The notes beneath the pieces were generated by a model. That model was given only the letters and a program-made list of their open reading frames with translations, did not search any database and was not told the origin of the DNA. Below are positions 1 through 10,034 of a stretch of 64,000 bases of DNA, piece by piece; position 1 is the stretch's first letter, and the number at the start of each line of letters is the position of its first letter. The translations under genes were made by a program, and so were the position numbers. The DNA lies in assembly GCF_008271655.1 (NCBI RefSeq), contig NZ_VKKX01000011.1, forward strand, positions 558,001-622,000, read 5' to 3'. This DNA is from Gemmobacter caeruleus (GTDB lineage Bacteria > Pseudomonadota > Alphaproteobacteria > Rhodobacterales > Rhodobacteraceae).

Positions 1-1
1 C

Positions 2-253
2 CTGACCACGGGCGGGCGCATGCTGATGGCGTCGGATTTTCCGCCGGGGATGCAGGGCGATGCCCAGGCCGCCGTCTCGGTCAGCCATCCGGTCGCCGAT
101 CTGGCCGAGGGGCAGCGCATCTTCACCGCGCTGTCGGATGGCGGGGCTGTGCTGAAGGATTTCGCGCCGACCTTCTGGTCGGACGGGTTCGGCATGGTCA
201 AAGACCGTTTCGGCACGCATTGGATGGTCAGCGGGCCGGCGCGGCAGGGCTGA
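2..253 (+). CDS. VOC/PhnB-like protein, C-terminal part (5' end outside window)
   Basis: The reading frame is open from the window edge to a TGA at 251-253, so only the C-terminal 83 residues are present. The tail ends in an F-W-x-D-G-F-G-M-V-x-D-R-F-G-x-x-W-M-V pattern, which is typical of the last strand of PhnB/YjdN-type vicinal-oxygen-chelate proteins (glyoxalase fold). These are small cytosolic, often metal-binding dimers, and their substrates are usually unknown. trpA follows 83 bp downstream on the same strand. The family call rests on this C-terminal motif only, and the exact function cannot be told. Confidence 0.7.
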   Translation: MTTGGRMLMASDFPPGMQGDAQAAVSVSHPVADLAEGQRIFTALSDGGAVLKDFAPTFWSDGFGMVKDRFGTHWMVSGPARQG

Positions 254-336
254 CGGGCCGCCGCCGCGCGCGCCCCATTGATTTTCCCGCCCCGCCCGTG
301 CAAACCCGGGCGGGAGATCAAGGGGACGGGCCGGAC

Positions 337-1128
337 ATGACCAGAATCGACGACACCTTCGCGCGGCTGCGGCAGCAGGGGAAGAAGGCGTTCGTCGCCT
401 ATATCATGGGGGGCGACCCCGATGTCGAAACCTCGCTGGCCGTGATGAAGGGCCTGCCGGGCGCCGGGGTCGATGTGATCGAGCTGGGCATGCCCTTCAC
501 CGATCCCATGGCCGATGGCCCGACGATCCAGCTGGCCGGGCAACGCGCGCTGGAAGGCGGCATGACCATGGACAAGGTGCTGGCCATGGTGCGCGATTTC
601 CGCGCCGGCGATGCCACGACGCCGATCGTGCTGATGGGCTATTACAACCCGATCTATGCGCGCGGTGTGGACCGTTTCCTGTCCGAGGCGACGGCCGCCG
701 GGATCGACGGGCTGATCGTGGTGGACCTGCCGCCCGAGGAGGATGACGAGCTGTGCATCCCCGCCCAGGCGGCCGGGCTGAACTTCATCCGCCTGGCGAC
801 GCCCACCACCGATGACAAGCGCCTGCCGGCGGTGCTGAAGAATACCAGCGGTTTCGTGTATTACGTCTCGATCACCGGCATCACCGGATCGGCCGCCGCC
901 GAGGCCGGCGACGTGGCGCCGGAGGTGGCCCGCATCAAGGCCGCGACCGACCTGCCGGTCATCGTGGGCTTCGGCATCAACACCGCCGAAAACGCCCGCG
1001 CCATCGCCGGCATCGCGGATGGCTGCGTGGTGGGCTCTGCCATCGTGAAGGAAGTGGGCGCCGGCAAATCCGTCGCCGAAGTCCTCGCCCGCGTCGCCGA
1101 CCTGGCATCGGGCGCGCATAGCGCGTGA
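337..1128 (+). CDS. trpA: Tryptophan synthase alpha chain
   Basis: TrpA cleaves indole-3-glycerol phosphate to indole and glyceraldehyde-3-phosphate and channels indole to TrpB, the last step of tryptophan synthesis. The 263-residue product has the usual family length. The catalytic pair is visible as Glu49 in V-I-E-L-G-M-P-F and Asp60 in D-P-M-A-D-G-P. The C-terminal G-F-G-I-N phosphate-binding loop and G-S-A-I-V-K motif are also present. The ATG at 337 is preferred because AGGGGA lies upstream and the protein then begins with the conserved M-T-R-I-D-x-x-F. The frame is open further upstream, but that part has no family similarity. trpB is not in the window. Confidence 0.97.
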   Translation: MTRIDDTFARLRQQGKKAFVAYIMGGDPDVETSLAVMKGLPGAGVDVIELGMPFTDPMADGPTIQLAGQRALEGGMTMDKVLAMVRDFRAGDATTPIVLMGYYNPIYARGVDRFLSEATAAGIDGLIVVDLPPEEDDELCIPAQAAGLNFIRLATPTTDDKRLPAVLKNTSGFVYYVSITGITGSAAAEAGDVAPEVARIKAATDLPVIVGFGINTAENARAIAGIADGCVVGSAIVKEVGAGKSVAEVLARVADLASGAHSA

Positions 1129-1343
1129 AGGGCGGCATGGTCGCTGCCACCTGCGCGGAGTGGGGCGTGGTCAGCCTCCCGGCCGATGTGACGCTGAAAC
1201 GGCGCCCGTTGTTGCCGTTGTGCTGAACCTATCCACGGGTCCTGTAGGATAATGCGAACAGCGCCGGTGCTTCGGCATTGAGCCGTTTATTGCCAGCGGC
1301 AACTAGCCCCGGTTTGCGTGCACCGACGCACCAGGCGTTCTTT

Positions 1344-2105
1344 TCACCGGAAGACTTCCCCCGTATCGGCGTTCAAATACAGGCGGTTGGTGGCCGTCGC
1401 ACCGCCGCAGTAAGTGAAGTAGACGGGTTGGTTGCTATGGCTTGTAGACTTCACCCAACCGCCCATGTCGCGGAAGTTGCGTTCGGTGCATCGGCGTTGC
1501 GCGATAAGTGATTGGGCCGCTTCCGCGAACACGGTTCGGTATCGTGCGAAGTCGTCGGACCCGGCCACTAGTTCTTCAACCCCCGACGCATCCGCAGCGG
1601 GATCGGGCGGACGCGTTTCTGATAGGTATTTAATCGAAACCCATTCGGCGAACTGCCCGTCAATAATGCCGTTTGCATCGTCGCAGGCTGCATTACCAGT
1701 ATCGACGTATTCGCTGCGACCTCCGACGCACGACGCGTCATAGGTCTGCGTTATCCGCGCCCAACCGTCGCGTTCTTCAAGCACGGTCACGCCTTCGCGG
1801 AAGAACAATCGTCCTACCACACCGCAGCTTTCCGACGGGCATGTGCGTCGGTTCAAGCGTTCGGAAGTAACCCAAAGCTGTTCGTCACCTTCGGGCGCGG
1901 CCCATGGACGTTCATTCACTTTCGGCATAGCGGTGTCCGCCGTTTCCGGTGATGGTCCGGTCACGCCGACAAGAACGAAGCAACCGACGAATGACGCCAA
2001 GGCAACCCAACGGCTCTTGAACGGCTTGAATGGGTAGATCACCCCGGCCAACGACACGATTGACGCTAACGTCAACACCAAAACAACCACAGAATTTCCG
2101 CCCAA
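1344..2105 (-). CDS. Membrane-anchored SH3-domain protein, AT-rich, probably acquired
   Basis: This 253-residue protein starts at TTG (2103-2105) behind AAAGGGGATAAGGG. Two hydrophobic segments (residues about 5-25 and 33-50) are followed by an extracytoplasmic SH3b-like domain (about 78-160). That domain has the usual L-N-x-R-x-x-P-x-x-x-x-x-V-x-x-L opening and G-W-x-x-I core, and four cysteines are placed to form disulfides. A C-terminal region of about 80 residues is unassigned. Bacterial SH3 domains commonly bind cell wall or peptides. Codon use is unlike the neighbours, with many TTG, GTT, TCA and GTA codons. The gene sits between trpA and the 3' side of a tRNA-Glu, which suggests horizontal acquisition. 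Function is unknown. Confidence 0.75.
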   Translation of the reverse strand: MGGNSVVVLVLTLASIVSLAGVIYPFKPFKSRWVALASFVGCFVLVGVTGPSPETADTAMPKVNERPWAAPEGDEQLWVTSERLNRRTCPSESCGVVGRLFFREGVTVLEERDGWARITQTYDASCVGGRSEYVDTGNAACDDANGIIDGQFAEWVSIKYLSETRPPDPAADASGVEELVAGSDDFARYRTVFAEAAQSLIAQRRCTERNFRDMGGWVKSTSHSNQPVYFTYCGGATATNRLYLNADTGEVFR

Positions 2106-2344
2106 GCCCTTATCCCCTTTAGCGGTTCAATGCCGCGACCCTAGCACGGATAACGTGTTCGTGTGGCGTTTTACGGGCGAAGCTTGACGACACACGACTT
2201 CGCAGGGCGCGAAATGCGGTTAGGTCTTCGTGATCATTCACAAGTGGGCGGGGTCGTTCGATGCCTTTTGCTTCGCAAAGCAATGCATAGACAGAGGGGG
2301 TGTTTGAATTTTACCCTGCAAAAACAGACACTTGCGGGGATAAG
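2106..2344. other. AT-rich intergenic stretch beside tRNA-Glu
   Basis: The 239 bp between the SH3-domain gene and the 3' end of tRNA-Glu have low GC compared with the rest of the window. They must hold the leftward promoter of the SH3 gene, but no clear -35/-10 pair can be assigned. A 64-codon open frame on the plus strand (from 2163) runs into the tRNA and has no recognisable features, so it is not called. I see no integrase gene and no convincing repeat of the tRNA 3' end. Confidence 0.5.
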
Positions 2345-2419
2345 TGGCAGCCCGTAGGGGAGTCGAACCCCTCTTTTCAGGTTGAAAACCTGACGTCCTA
2401 ACCGATAGACGAACGGGCC
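2345..2419 (-). tRNA. tRNA-Glu (anticodon TTC)
   Basis: Read on the minus strand from 2419, the sequence folds as a 75-nt tRNA with encoded CCA. The acceptor stem is GGCCCGT/ACGGGCT, with G1 opposite U72. The anticodon arm is TCAGG-TTTTCAA-CCTGA with TTC in the loop. The T arm is GAGGGG-TTCGACT-CCCCT. The 3' end (G-CCA) faces the AT-rich SH3-domain gene, the side on which integrating elements usually insert. Confidence 0.97.
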
Positions 2420-2478
2420 ACGCTGGGTGGGGGCTGTCTATGTCAGCCGCCCGCCCGGTGCAAGGGGGAAAAACGCGC

Positions 2479-3273
2479 TCAGCGGTCGATTTTTGCGCCC
2501 ATCAGGGCGATGGCCTGCTGATAGACGGTGGCGGCGTTCCATTCGCGGATGACGGCGAAATTCGGCTCGCCCTCCTGGTAGCCCGCACCGGGGCGCCAGC
2601 CCTTCGAGGCCAGGAAATTCGCGGTCGAGGCCAGCGCGTCGGCCTGTTTGGTCAGGTCCACCCGTCCGTCGCCGTCGCCATCCACGCCATAGCGCAGCAC
2701 ATTGCCCGGCAGGAACTGGGTATGGCCCACCTCGCCATGCTTGGCGCCCACCGATTTCGACGAGATCACGCCCTGATCCACCAGCTTCAGCGCGGCGATC
2801 AGATGGGGGGTGAAGTAGTCGCTGCGGCGGCAATCATAGGCCAGCGTCGCGATCGAGGACACGACATTGCTGTCGCCCATGAAGCTGCCAAAGCCGGTCT
2901 CCATGCCGTGAATCGCCAGCAGCACGCCGGCGGGCACGCCATAGCGCGCCTCCAGCCCCTGATAGAAGGCGGCGCTGGCGGCCTTGCGCTTGCGGCCCTG
3001 CGCCACGATCGTATCGGCGCCGCGCACCGACAGGAACTTTTGCAGCGAATACTTGAAGCTTTTCTGGTTGCGGTCGGCGGCGATGGTCTTGGTCGCGTAG
3101 CTCGACCCCATCAGCGCCGCGATGCCGCGCTCGCCCACGCCCGCGGCGGCGGCTTCCTGCGCCATGACGGGCTTCCAGGATTCGTAATTGCCGCCGGTAT
3201 TGCTGCATGGCGCGGCCAATGCGCCGCCCGTGGTCAAGGCGGCAAGCGCCAGACCCGCGGCCAATGACTTCAT
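2479..3273 (-). CDS. Lytic murein transglycosylase, MltB-like (GH103/SLT_2)
   Basis: This periplasmic peptidoglycan lyase would cleave MurNAc-GlcNAc bonds to give 1,6-anhydro-muropeptides. The 264-residue product starts at 3273 with a clear signal peptide (M-K-S-L-A-A-G-L, cleavage after about A20). The catalytic region is A-I-H-G-M-E-T-G-F-G-S-F-M-G with Glu125, matching the MltB V-E-T-x-x-G-R-x-M-G site. It is followed by L-A-Y-D-x-R-R-x-D-Y-F. A G-H-T-Q-F-L-P motif and a D-G-D-G-D-G-R-V-D segment, common in this family, follow. The upstream in-frame extension to 3336 would put extra residues before the signal peptide and is rejected. It is divergent from pepT. Confidence 0.92.
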   Translation of the reverse strand: MKSLAAGLALAALTTGGALAAPCSNTGGNYESWKPVMAQEAAAAGVGERGIAALMGSSYATKTIAADRNQKSFKYSLQKFLSVRGADTIVAQGRKRKAASAAFYQGLEARYGVPAGVLLAIHGMETGFGSFMGDSNVVSSIATLAYDCRRSDYFTPHLIAALKLVDQGVISSKSVGAKHGEVGHTQFLPGNVLRYGVDGDGDGRVDLTKQADALASTANFLASKGWRPGAGYQEGEPNFAVIREWNAATVYQQAIALMGAKIDR

Positions 3274-3455
3274 CTGAAACACCTGAAGAACTCCATCTGG
3301 TTTGCGGCAGTTTACGATCTTGCCGACAAGGCGCAAGCGCGGGGCAGGGGGAATTTGCGCGCCGCGCGATCACTTCGGCGCCAACCGGCCGCAGTCGGCG
3401 CTTGACTTGGCGCGCGCCCGCGCGTCCCCTCGGGCCGCAAAAGACCGGAGGCCCC

Positions 3456-4694
3456 ATGCGCAGCGCATTCGACACCGAACTGGAAACCCGCCTGATCCGC
3501 TATGCGGCGGTGGATAGCCAGAGCGACGAGGACAGCCCGACCCAGCCCAGCACGGCGATCCAGCTTGATCTGGCGCGGATGCTGGAGGCCGAACTGCACG
3601 AGATCGGCGCCGCGGATGTGCGGATCACCGATTACGGGGTGGTGCTGGCGACGATTCCCGCCACGGCGACGGGCCCCGCCATCGGGTTTCTGGCGCATAT
3701 GGACACCGCGCCCGCCTATCATGCGACCGGGGTGAAGCCCGTGGTGCATCGCGGCTATAATGGCGGCGACATCACCTTTGCCGATGCGCCGGGGCTGGTC
3801 CTGTCGCCCGAGGTCGCGCCCTATCTGGGCACGCGCCTTGGGCATGACATCGTGACCGCCTCGGGCACCACGCTGCTGGGGGCCGATGACAAGGCGGGGA
3901 TCGCGATCCTGATGACCATGGCGCGGCATCTGCTGGCCCATACCGACCTGCCGCACGGCACGATCCGGCTGGCCTTTACCCCCGACGAGGAAATCGGCCG
4001 CGGCGTCGATCCGCGACTGGCGCAGGATCTGGGGGCGGCCTTCGCCTATACGCTGGATGGCGGCGCCGTCGGCGAGATCGAATATGAAAGCTTTTCGGCC
4101 GACGGGGCAGTGGTCAGGATCATCGGGGTTTCCACCCATCCCGGCACGGCCAAGGGCAAGATGGTGAACGCGGCCACGCTGGCGGGGCGGCTGATCGGCT
4201 TTCTGCCGCAGGGGACGCTGACGCCCGAGGTGACCGAGGGGCGCGAAGGGTTCCTGCATCTGACCGATATCCGGGGCGGCGCGGCCGAGGCCGAACTGCG
4301 TTTCATCCTGCGGGATTTCGAGCTGGACGGACTGGCGCAGAAGGGCGAGGTGCTGCGCGCCGCCTGCGCGGCCTCGCAGACGGCCGAGCCGCGCGCGCAG
4401 ATCACCTGCGAGATCCGCCCGCAATATCGCAACATGCGCTATTGGCTGGAAAAGGACATGCGCCCGGTCGATCTGGCCCGCGCCGCCTGCCGGGCGGAAG
4501 GGGTGGAGCCGCTTTCCGTGCCGATCCGCGGCGGCACCGACGGGTCGCGCCTGACGGAAATGGGGGTGCCCACGCCCAATATCTTTACCGGCATGCAGGA
4601 AATCCATGGCCCGCTGGAATGGATCAGCGTGCAGGACATGGCGCGGGCGCTGCGGGTCTGCCTGCGGCTGACGCAAGAGGCGGCGCAGGCCTGA
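3456..4694 (+). CDS. pepT: Peptidase T (tripeptide aminopeptidase, M20B)
   Basis: This cytosolic zinc aminopeptidase releases the N-terminal residue of tripeptides. The 412-residue length is normal for PepT. Visible dinuclear-zinc motifs in order are A-H-M-D-T-A-P (first His/Asp), L-G-A-D-D-K-A-G (bridging Asp), and T-P-D-E-E-I-G-R-G (catalytic Glu and ligand Glu). The V-S-T-H-P-G-T-A-K-G dimerisation-domain segment and the C-terminal R-G-G-T-D-G-S-R-L motif also match peptidase T. The ATG at 3456 is chosen because the protein then begins at the family's normal N-terminus. The upstream open frame overlaps the divergent transglycosylase promoter region. Confidence 0.95.
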   Translation: MRSAFDTELETRLIRYAAVDSQSDEDSPTQPSTAIQLDLARMLEAELHEIGAADVRITDYGVVLATIPATATGPAIGFLAHMDTAPAYHATGVKPVVHRGYNGGDITFADAPGLVLSPEVAPYLGTRLGHDIVTASGTTLLGADDKAGIAILMTMARHLLAHTDLPHGTIRLAFTPDEEIGRGVDPRLAQDLGAAFAYTLDGGAVGEIEYESFSADGAVVRIIGVSTHPGTAKGKMVNAATLAGRLIGFLPQGTLTPEVTEGREGFLHLTDIRGGAAEAELRFILRDFELDGLAQKGEVLRAACAASQTAEPRAQITCEIRPQYRNMRYWLEKDMRPVDLARAACRAEGVEPLSVPIRGGTDGSRLTEMGVPTPNIFTGMQEIHGPLEWISVQDMARALRVCLRLTQEAAQA

Positions 4695-4715
4695 CGGGCG
4701 GTCAGGGCCGGGCCG

Positions 4716-5588
4716 TCAGAACCACTGGCCCGGTTCCATCAGCCCCAGATCCATCAATTGCTGGCTGTGCCAGAGGAATTCCGTCGAACTGTGCCAGCGG
4801 AAATTCTGGATGTCATAGCGCGAGCCGGGATTGGTCTTCAGCGCCTTGGCGGTGCGAAAGCTGCAAATGCAGGCGGTCAGGTTGTGGTGCCAGGGGCAGG
4901 AATAGGTGTTGTATTCCTCGATGTTGAAGGTGTGATCGGCGCGCAGTTCCAGCCCCGGCGCCGCGCGGAACAGCGAGATGCGGTCGATCTTGCGCTTGGC
5001 CCAGGAAACATGTTCCTCGAACCGCCAGCGCAGGCCGCCATAGAAATCGAGCTGGCGTTCCTTGGGCGCCCAGTTCCGATCGGGATCCTTGCGCGCGAGC
5101 GCATAATAGCCCGACCGATCCAGATGCGCATCCTCCAGCGAGACGGCATTGGGGTATTTGTCCAGATCGCCGGCATAGAGGTCGATCACATAGGTCAGCA
5201 TCGCCTCGCGCCGTTCCTCGGCCTGAAAGGTCAGCAGGTCGAACACTGTCCGCGTCTCGCAGAAAGGGAAGAACAGGTATTCGGCGTTGTAGCAGTAATA
5301 GATCCAGGTGCCGGGCGGGGCGAGGGCGGTCACCGCATTCACCGCCAGCGGCAGCGCGTCATCCTGATGGATATCGTAATCAATGCGATGCACCAGCGCG
5401 GCCAGCGTCTCGGGCAGGTCAAGTTCGGGATGGGCGAACAGCAGGACGGTGCGGAATCCGGCATCCAGATGGTGCCGCAGAGTCGAGGCCAGTTCGACCC
5501 CGTCTTCGGCCAGGATCAGCGCGACCGGCCCCTTGGCCAGCACCGCCGCCGCCTGATCCCGGAAGGCATCCAACCCGTTGTGCCGCAT
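4716..5588 (-). CDS. Conserved glycosyltransferase-like protein
   Basis: The 290-residue cytosolic protein starts with M-R-H-N-G-L-D-A-F at 5588. The N-terminal half reads like the nucleotide-sugar-binding fold of family-2 glycosyltransferases (a [14 protein letters not shown] strand followed by A-S-T-L-R-H-H-L-D). It lacks a clear canonical D-x-D. The C-terminal half is rich in Trp, His and Tyr, including [13 protein letters not shown] and E-P-G-Q-W-F at the very end. I recall close relatives across Rhodobacterales annotated as glycosyltransferase family 2, usually beside miaB. The acceptor is unknown. The frame stays open far upstream across miaB, but that part is antisense shadow. Confidence 0.75.
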   Translation of the reverse strand: MRHNGLDAFRDQAAAVLAKGPVALILAEDGVELASTLRHHLDAGFRTVLLFAHPELDLPETLAALVHRIDYDIHQDDALPLAVNAVTALAPPGTWIYYCYNAEYLFFPFCETRTVFDLLTFQAEERREAMLTYVIDLYAGDLDKYPNAVSLEDAHLDRSGYYALARKDPDRNWAPKERQLDFYGGLRWRFEEHVSWAKRKIDRISLFRAAPGLELRADHTFNIEEYNTYSCPWHHNLTACICSFRTAKALKTNPGSRYDIQNFRWHSSTEFLWHSQQLMDLGLMEPGQWF

Positions 5589-5726
5589 CCGCCACGCTCC
5601 ACCGTCAGCTCTGTCGCCGCCAGCTTTGGGCAAGCCGCCGCGCATTTGCAAGCGTGCGGGCGGCCAATGTTGCGGCGGCGGGCGGTTTTCGCTAGAAGGC
5701 GCGCTGATCCTGAAGGGGCCACCGCC

Positions 5727-7055
5727 ATGACCGACGACGTGACCGACACGCCGAAAAAGCTGTTCATCAAGACCTATGGTTGCCAGATGAACGTCTATGA
5801 CAGCGAGCGCATGGCCGAGGCCCTGGGCGCCAAGGGCTATGTCACGACCGAGGTGGCGGAGGAGGCGGACATGGTTCTGCTCAATACCTGCCACATCCGG
5901 GAAAAGGCGGCGGAAAAGGTCTATTCCGATCTGGGGCGCCTGCGTCCGCTGAAACAGGCCAAGCCCGATCTCAAGATCGGTGTCGCCGGCTGCGTGGCCC
6001 AGGCCGAGGGCGAGGAGATCCTGCGCCGCATGCCGCTGGTCGATCTGGTGGTGGGGCCGCAAAGTTATCACCGCCTGCCCGAGATGGTGGAGGCCAAGGG
6101 CAAGGTGATCGACACCGATTTCCCCGAGGAAGACAAGTTCGACCACCTGCCGCAGCGCAAGGCCCTGCGCGGCCCGACTGCTTTTCTGACGGTGCAGGAG
6201 GGCTGCGACAAGTTCTGCGCCTTTTGCGTCGTGCCCTATACGCGGGGGGCCGAGGTCAGCCGCCCGGCGGCACGGCTTTTGTCCGAGGCGCGCGATCTGG
6301 TCAGCCGCGGGGTGCGCGAGATCACGCTTCTGGGCCAGAACGTCAACGGCTATCACGGCGCGGGCGAGGGCGGCACCTGGGGCCTGGGCCGGCTGGTGCG
6401 CGAGATGGCCGCGATCGACGGGCTGGAGCGGCTGCGCTACACGACCAGCCACCCCAATGACATGGATGACGACCTGATCGCCGCTCATGCCGAGGTGCCG
6501 CAGCTGATGCCCTATCTGCATCTGCCGGTGCAATCGGGCAGCGACCGCATCCTCAAGGCGATGAACCGCAAGCACACGGCGGAACAGTATCTGCGGCTGA
6601 TCGAACGTATCCGCGCCGCGCGGCCCGACATCCTGCTGAGTTCGGATTTCATCGTGGCCTTCCCGGGCGAGACGGATGCCGATTTCGAGGCGACGATGGA
6701 CCTGATCCGCGCGGTCGGCTTTGGCGCGGCCTTCAGTTTCAAGTATTCCGCGCGGCCCGGCACGCCGGCGGCGGAAAAGCCGGAACTGCCGGCCGATCTG
6801 GCCGATGCGCGGTTGCACGCGCTTCAGGCGCTGATCACCGCGCAGCAGCAGGCGGCACAGGTGGCCATGGTCGGGCGCGAGGTTGGCGTGCTGTATGAAA
6901 AGCCGGGACGGCTGCCAGGGCAGATGGTGGGCAAATCGGACCATCTTCATGCCGTTCATGTCGCCGATCCGGCGGGCAAGGTGGGCGATCTGGTGCGCGT
7001 GCGGATCGTGGCCGCAGCCCCCAATTCGCTGGCGGGCGAGAGAATCAGCGCCTGA
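5727..7055 (+). CDS. miaB: tRNA (N6-isopentenyladenosine-37) C2-methylthiotransferase MiaB
   Basis: MiaB is a radical-SAM enzyme that converts i6A37 to ms2i6A37 in tRNAs reading UNN codons. The 442-residue product shows the UPF0004 N-terminal domain with its cluster cysteines ([15 protein letters not shown] and V-A-G-C-V-A). The radical-SAM motif follows in [12 protein letters not shown]-terminal TRAM domain covers about residues 375-440. The ATG at 5727 follows GAAGGGGCC and gives M-T-D-D-V before the first conserved block. The longer upstream frame is antisense to the neighbouring gene and is discarded. Confidence 0.97.
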   Translation: MTDDVTDTPKKLFIKTYGCQMNVYDSERMAEALGAKGYVTTEVAEEADMVLLNTCHIREKAAEKVYSDLGRLRPLKQAKPDLKIGVAGCVAQAEGEEILRRMPLVDLVVGPQSYHRLPEMVEAKGKVIDTDFPEEDKFDHLPQRKALRGPTAFLTVQEGCDKFCAFCVVPYTRGAEVSRPAARLLSEARDLVSRGVREITLLGQNVNGYHGAGEGGTWGLGRLVREMAAIDGLERLRYTTSHPNDMDDDLIAAHAEVPQLMPYLHLPVQSGSDRILKAMNRKHTAEQYLRLIERIRAARPDILLSSDFIVAFPGETDADFEATMDLIRAVGFGAAFSFKYSARPGTPAAEKPELPADLADARLHALQALITAQQQAAQVAMVGREVGVLYEKPGRLPGQMVGKSDHLHAVHVADPAGKVGDLVRVRIVAAAPNSLAGERISA

Positions 7056-7233
7056 GGCGCTGTTTCCGCTTTTGCGTCAATGTCATGCTTTGTTCCGCCC
7101 AGCCGCGCCATGCGCAACAATTGGTAGGCGCAAGCGGCTGATACCCATAGATTTTGCTTTACATCGCGTTTGCGTGAGGTCAAACCCCGTAAAAAGCATA
7201 TCAAGTCACTTGAGTGAACAAGGGAGCTGCGGC

Positions 7234-7797
7234 GTGGAACGGTTTTCCAAGGCAGTGCGTGGAATTTTGGGGGGGCTTGCCGTCACGGCGGCGCTGGCGT
7301 GTTCGGCCAATGCACAAAACTCCCCCGAGGTTGCGGGCAAGATCGACTGGGGCGTCTGGGTCGATGACGATGGCTGCATGCATTGGTGGGCAGATGGCGG
7401 GGTCGAGGGCTATATGCTGGACCGCGTCAACCCCAAGACCGGCAAGCCCGTCTGTCTCAAGCGCAATACCTGCCTTGTCCAGAACACCGATACGCTGTTC
7501 GCGACCGACAGCCACAAGCTGACCGCGTCGGGCCGGTCCTATCTGCAACAGTTCTTCCAGCAGGCCGGAGCCTTTGGTTACGCCGTCTATGGCCATACCG
7601 ACAGCCGCGCTTCGGATGAATACAACATGTCGCTCTCGCAGCGCCGGGCCAAGGCCGTGGCCGATGTCGCCCGTTCGGTCGGCGCGATGGTGGAGCGCGA
7701 GATCGGCTATGGCGAGCGCCAGCCGATCGCGCCGAATGATTCCGCTGCGAACATGCAGAAGAATCGTCGTGTCGAAGTCGTTTGCTACCGGTGGTGA
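7234..7797 (+). CDS. OmpA-family outer-membrane/periplasmic protein with cysteine module
   Basis: The 187-residue protein starts at GTG 7234, behind AGGGAG at 7220-7225. It has a signal peptide (residues 1-27, ending A-N-A). Residues about 44-74 form a compact module, D-D-G-C-x-x-W-W-A-D-G-G-V-E-G-Y-x-x-x-R-x-N-P-x-T-G-K-P-V-C. An OmpA-C (peptidoglycan-binding) domain follows at about 85-187, with Y-G-H-T-D-S-R, L-S-Q-R-R-A-K-A-V and N-R-R-V-E-V. OmpA-C domains hold the outer membrane to peptidoglycan. The next gene, 5 bp downstream, encodes a lipoprotein with the same cysteine module, so the two are probably co-transcribed and work together. A longer frame upstream lacks a signal peptide. 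Confidence 0.88.
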   Translation: MERFSKAVRGILGGLAVTAALACSANAQNSPEVAGKIDWGVWVDDDGCMHWWADGGVEGYMLDRVNPKTGKPVCLKRNTCLVQNTDTLFATDSHKLTASGRSYLQQFFQQAGAFGYAVYGHTDSRASDEYNMSLSQRRAKAVADVARSVGAMVEREIGYGERQPIAPNDSAANMQKNRRVEVVCYRW

Positions 7798-7802
7798 TCC
7801 AG

Positions 7803-8162
7803 ATGACCAAATTTCTTCCGGGCCTCGCCCTTGTTTCCGTCACCGCGCTGGCAGGTTGTGTCGACGGGTTGAGCCCCTATGTGCAAAGCCCCGATACGGT
7901 GATCGCCACCGCGCAGGATCGCGGGCGTGACAATGTCGCGTTGGCGCCGGGTGGCGGCGGCATCGCCTATGACCCCGATGGTTGCCAGGGCTGGATCATC
8001 GACGACGGCGTCGAGGGCTATTCGGGCCGTCGCTTCGACCCGGTTTCGGGCCTGCCGGTCTGCAACAACCACTATCCGCCGGGCACGGTGGTGCGCAACT
8101 ACCAGACCCGGGATGCGGGGCTGCGCGACTATGTGCCCTATGCCGGGCGCCGCACGCGCTGA
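7803..8162 (+). CDS. Small lipoprotein sharing the cysteine module of its neighbour
   Basis: The 119-residue product has a lipoprotein signal peptide with lipobox L-A-G-C (Cys19), so it should be lipidated and outer-membrane anchored. Residues 58-87 repeat the pattern seen in the upstream OmpA-family protein: D-x-D-G-C, W, D-D-G-V-E-G-Y, R, P-x-S-G-x-P-V-C. The two module cysteines are 26 apart, the same as in the neighbour (Cys48/Cys74 there, Cys61/Cys87 here). The rest is unassigned, with a basic C-terminus. The start at 7803 is preferred over an upstream ATG at 7782, which overlaps the previous gene and would move the lipobox inward. Confidence 0.8.
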   Translation: MTKFLPGLALVSVTALAGCVDGLSPYVQSPDTVIATAQDRGRDNVALAPGGGGIAYDPDGCQGWIIDDGVEGYSGRRFDPVSGLPVCNNHYPPGTVVRNYQTRDAGLRDYVPYAGRRTR

Positions 8163-8185
8163 GCCGCACACCAGACTGTGATCCC

Positions 8186-8207
8186 GGGCCGCGCCATTGC
8201 GCGGCCC
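8186..8207 (+). terminator. Hairpin terminator after the OmpA/lipoprotein pair
   Basis: The arms GGGCCGCGC (8186-8194) and GCGCGGCCC (8199-8207) pair perfectly around a CATT loop. They are followed by GTGTCATTTT. The site lies 24 bp after the lipoprotein stop. Confidence 0.7.
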
Positions 8208-8399
8208 GTGTCATTTTCAAGGGGCTGGGGGCGGTGATTCCGGGGCCGCAACATCTTGTGGAAAGCATGTGGCGAATTTGCCTGATTTTTGATCAATCCG
8301 CTGAAAAACCTTTCCCATCGTCCAGCTTTGTCTTGTTTCCTTAACCATCGAGGCGCAGATTCAAGGGACAGGAGCCCTCTAGCCGCAAAGGAAGACCCC

Positions 8400-9410
<1,011 letters not shown>

Positions 9411-9418
9411 CCGCGATC

Positions 9419-9444
9419 GGGCCGGGGGCGCGCCCCGGCCCTTT
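9419..9444 (+). terminator. Hairpin between phoH and ybeY
   Basis: The arms GGGCCGGGG (9419-9427) and CCCCGGCCC (9433-9441) flank a 5-nt loop and are followed by TTT. The T run is short, so partial read-through into ybeY is likely. Confidence 0.55.
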
Positions 9445-9485
9445 CAGCCCGTTGCGGTTCCGCGCCGCCATGCTATGAGGCGGGC

Positions 9486-9989
9486 ATGAACGCAACCGTC
9501 GATATCGTGATCGAGGATGACCGCTGGCTGGCCTTCGGGCTTGAGCGTTGCGCGCTGCGTGCGGCGCAGGCGGTCTTGGGCCATCTGGGCCTTGACCCCG
9601 CGCTGTTTCAGGCCGTCGTCATGGGCTGCGACGATGCCCGCATCACCGGGCTGAACGCCGATTTCCGTGACAAGCCGCGCCCGACCAATGTGCTGAGCTG
9701 GCCGTCAGAGGAACGCGGCAGCGAATATGCCGGCGAGGCACCGGCCTTGCCCGCCCCCGGCACGCAGGATGACCCCGCGACGCTGGGCGATATCGCCATC
9801 GCCTGGGAAACCTGCGCGCAAGAGGCCGCCGATCAGGGCAAGAGCGTTGACGATCACGTTACACATTTGCTGATACATGGCATATTGCACCTTCTGGGCT
9901 ACGATCACATCGACGATGACGATGCGGCGCTGATGGAGGAAACCGAGCGGCGCATTCTTGAAACGCTTGGTATCGCGGACCCATATTAG
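9486..9989 (+). CDS. ybeY: Endoribonuclease YbeY (rRNA maturation factor)
   Basis: YbeY is a zinc-dependent endoribonuclease involved in 16S rRNA 3' maturation and ribosome quality control. The 167-residue protein carries the signature H-L-L-I-H-G-I-L-H-L-L-G-Y-D-H, the three-histidine zinc site. It also has T-N-V-L-S-W-P, L-G-D-I-A-I-A and the usual acidic stretch after the zinc motif. It lies between phoH and a corC-like gene, the standard phoH-ybeY-corC-lnt order. Confidence 0.96.
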   Translation: MNATVDIVIEDDRWLAFGLERCALRAAQAVLGHLGLDPALFQAVVMGCDDARITGLNADFRDKPRPTNVLSWPSEERGSEYAGEAPALPAPGTQDDPATLGDIAIAWETCAQEAADQGKSVDDHVTHLLIHGILHLLGYDHIDDDDAALMEETERRILETLGIADPY

Positions 9990-10034
9990 GCCACGCCTTG
10001 AAAGGGCGCGGGGATAACGCAGGTAGAAGGACAG

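Noticed and set aside
1237-1260. GTAGG-N6-CGAAC resembling the tRNA-Glu 3' end as a possible att site
   Set aside because: Only two 5-base blocks agree and their spacing differs from that in the tRNA (N5). This is within chance.
2163-2357. 64-codon frame beside tRNA-Glu
   Set aside because: It runs into the tRNA gene, has no ribosome site worth noting and no recognisable feature.
5589-6959. Very long minus-strand frame continuing from the glycosyltransferase-like gene through miaB
   Set aside because: It is antisense to miaB. The high GC content makes long shadow frames common.
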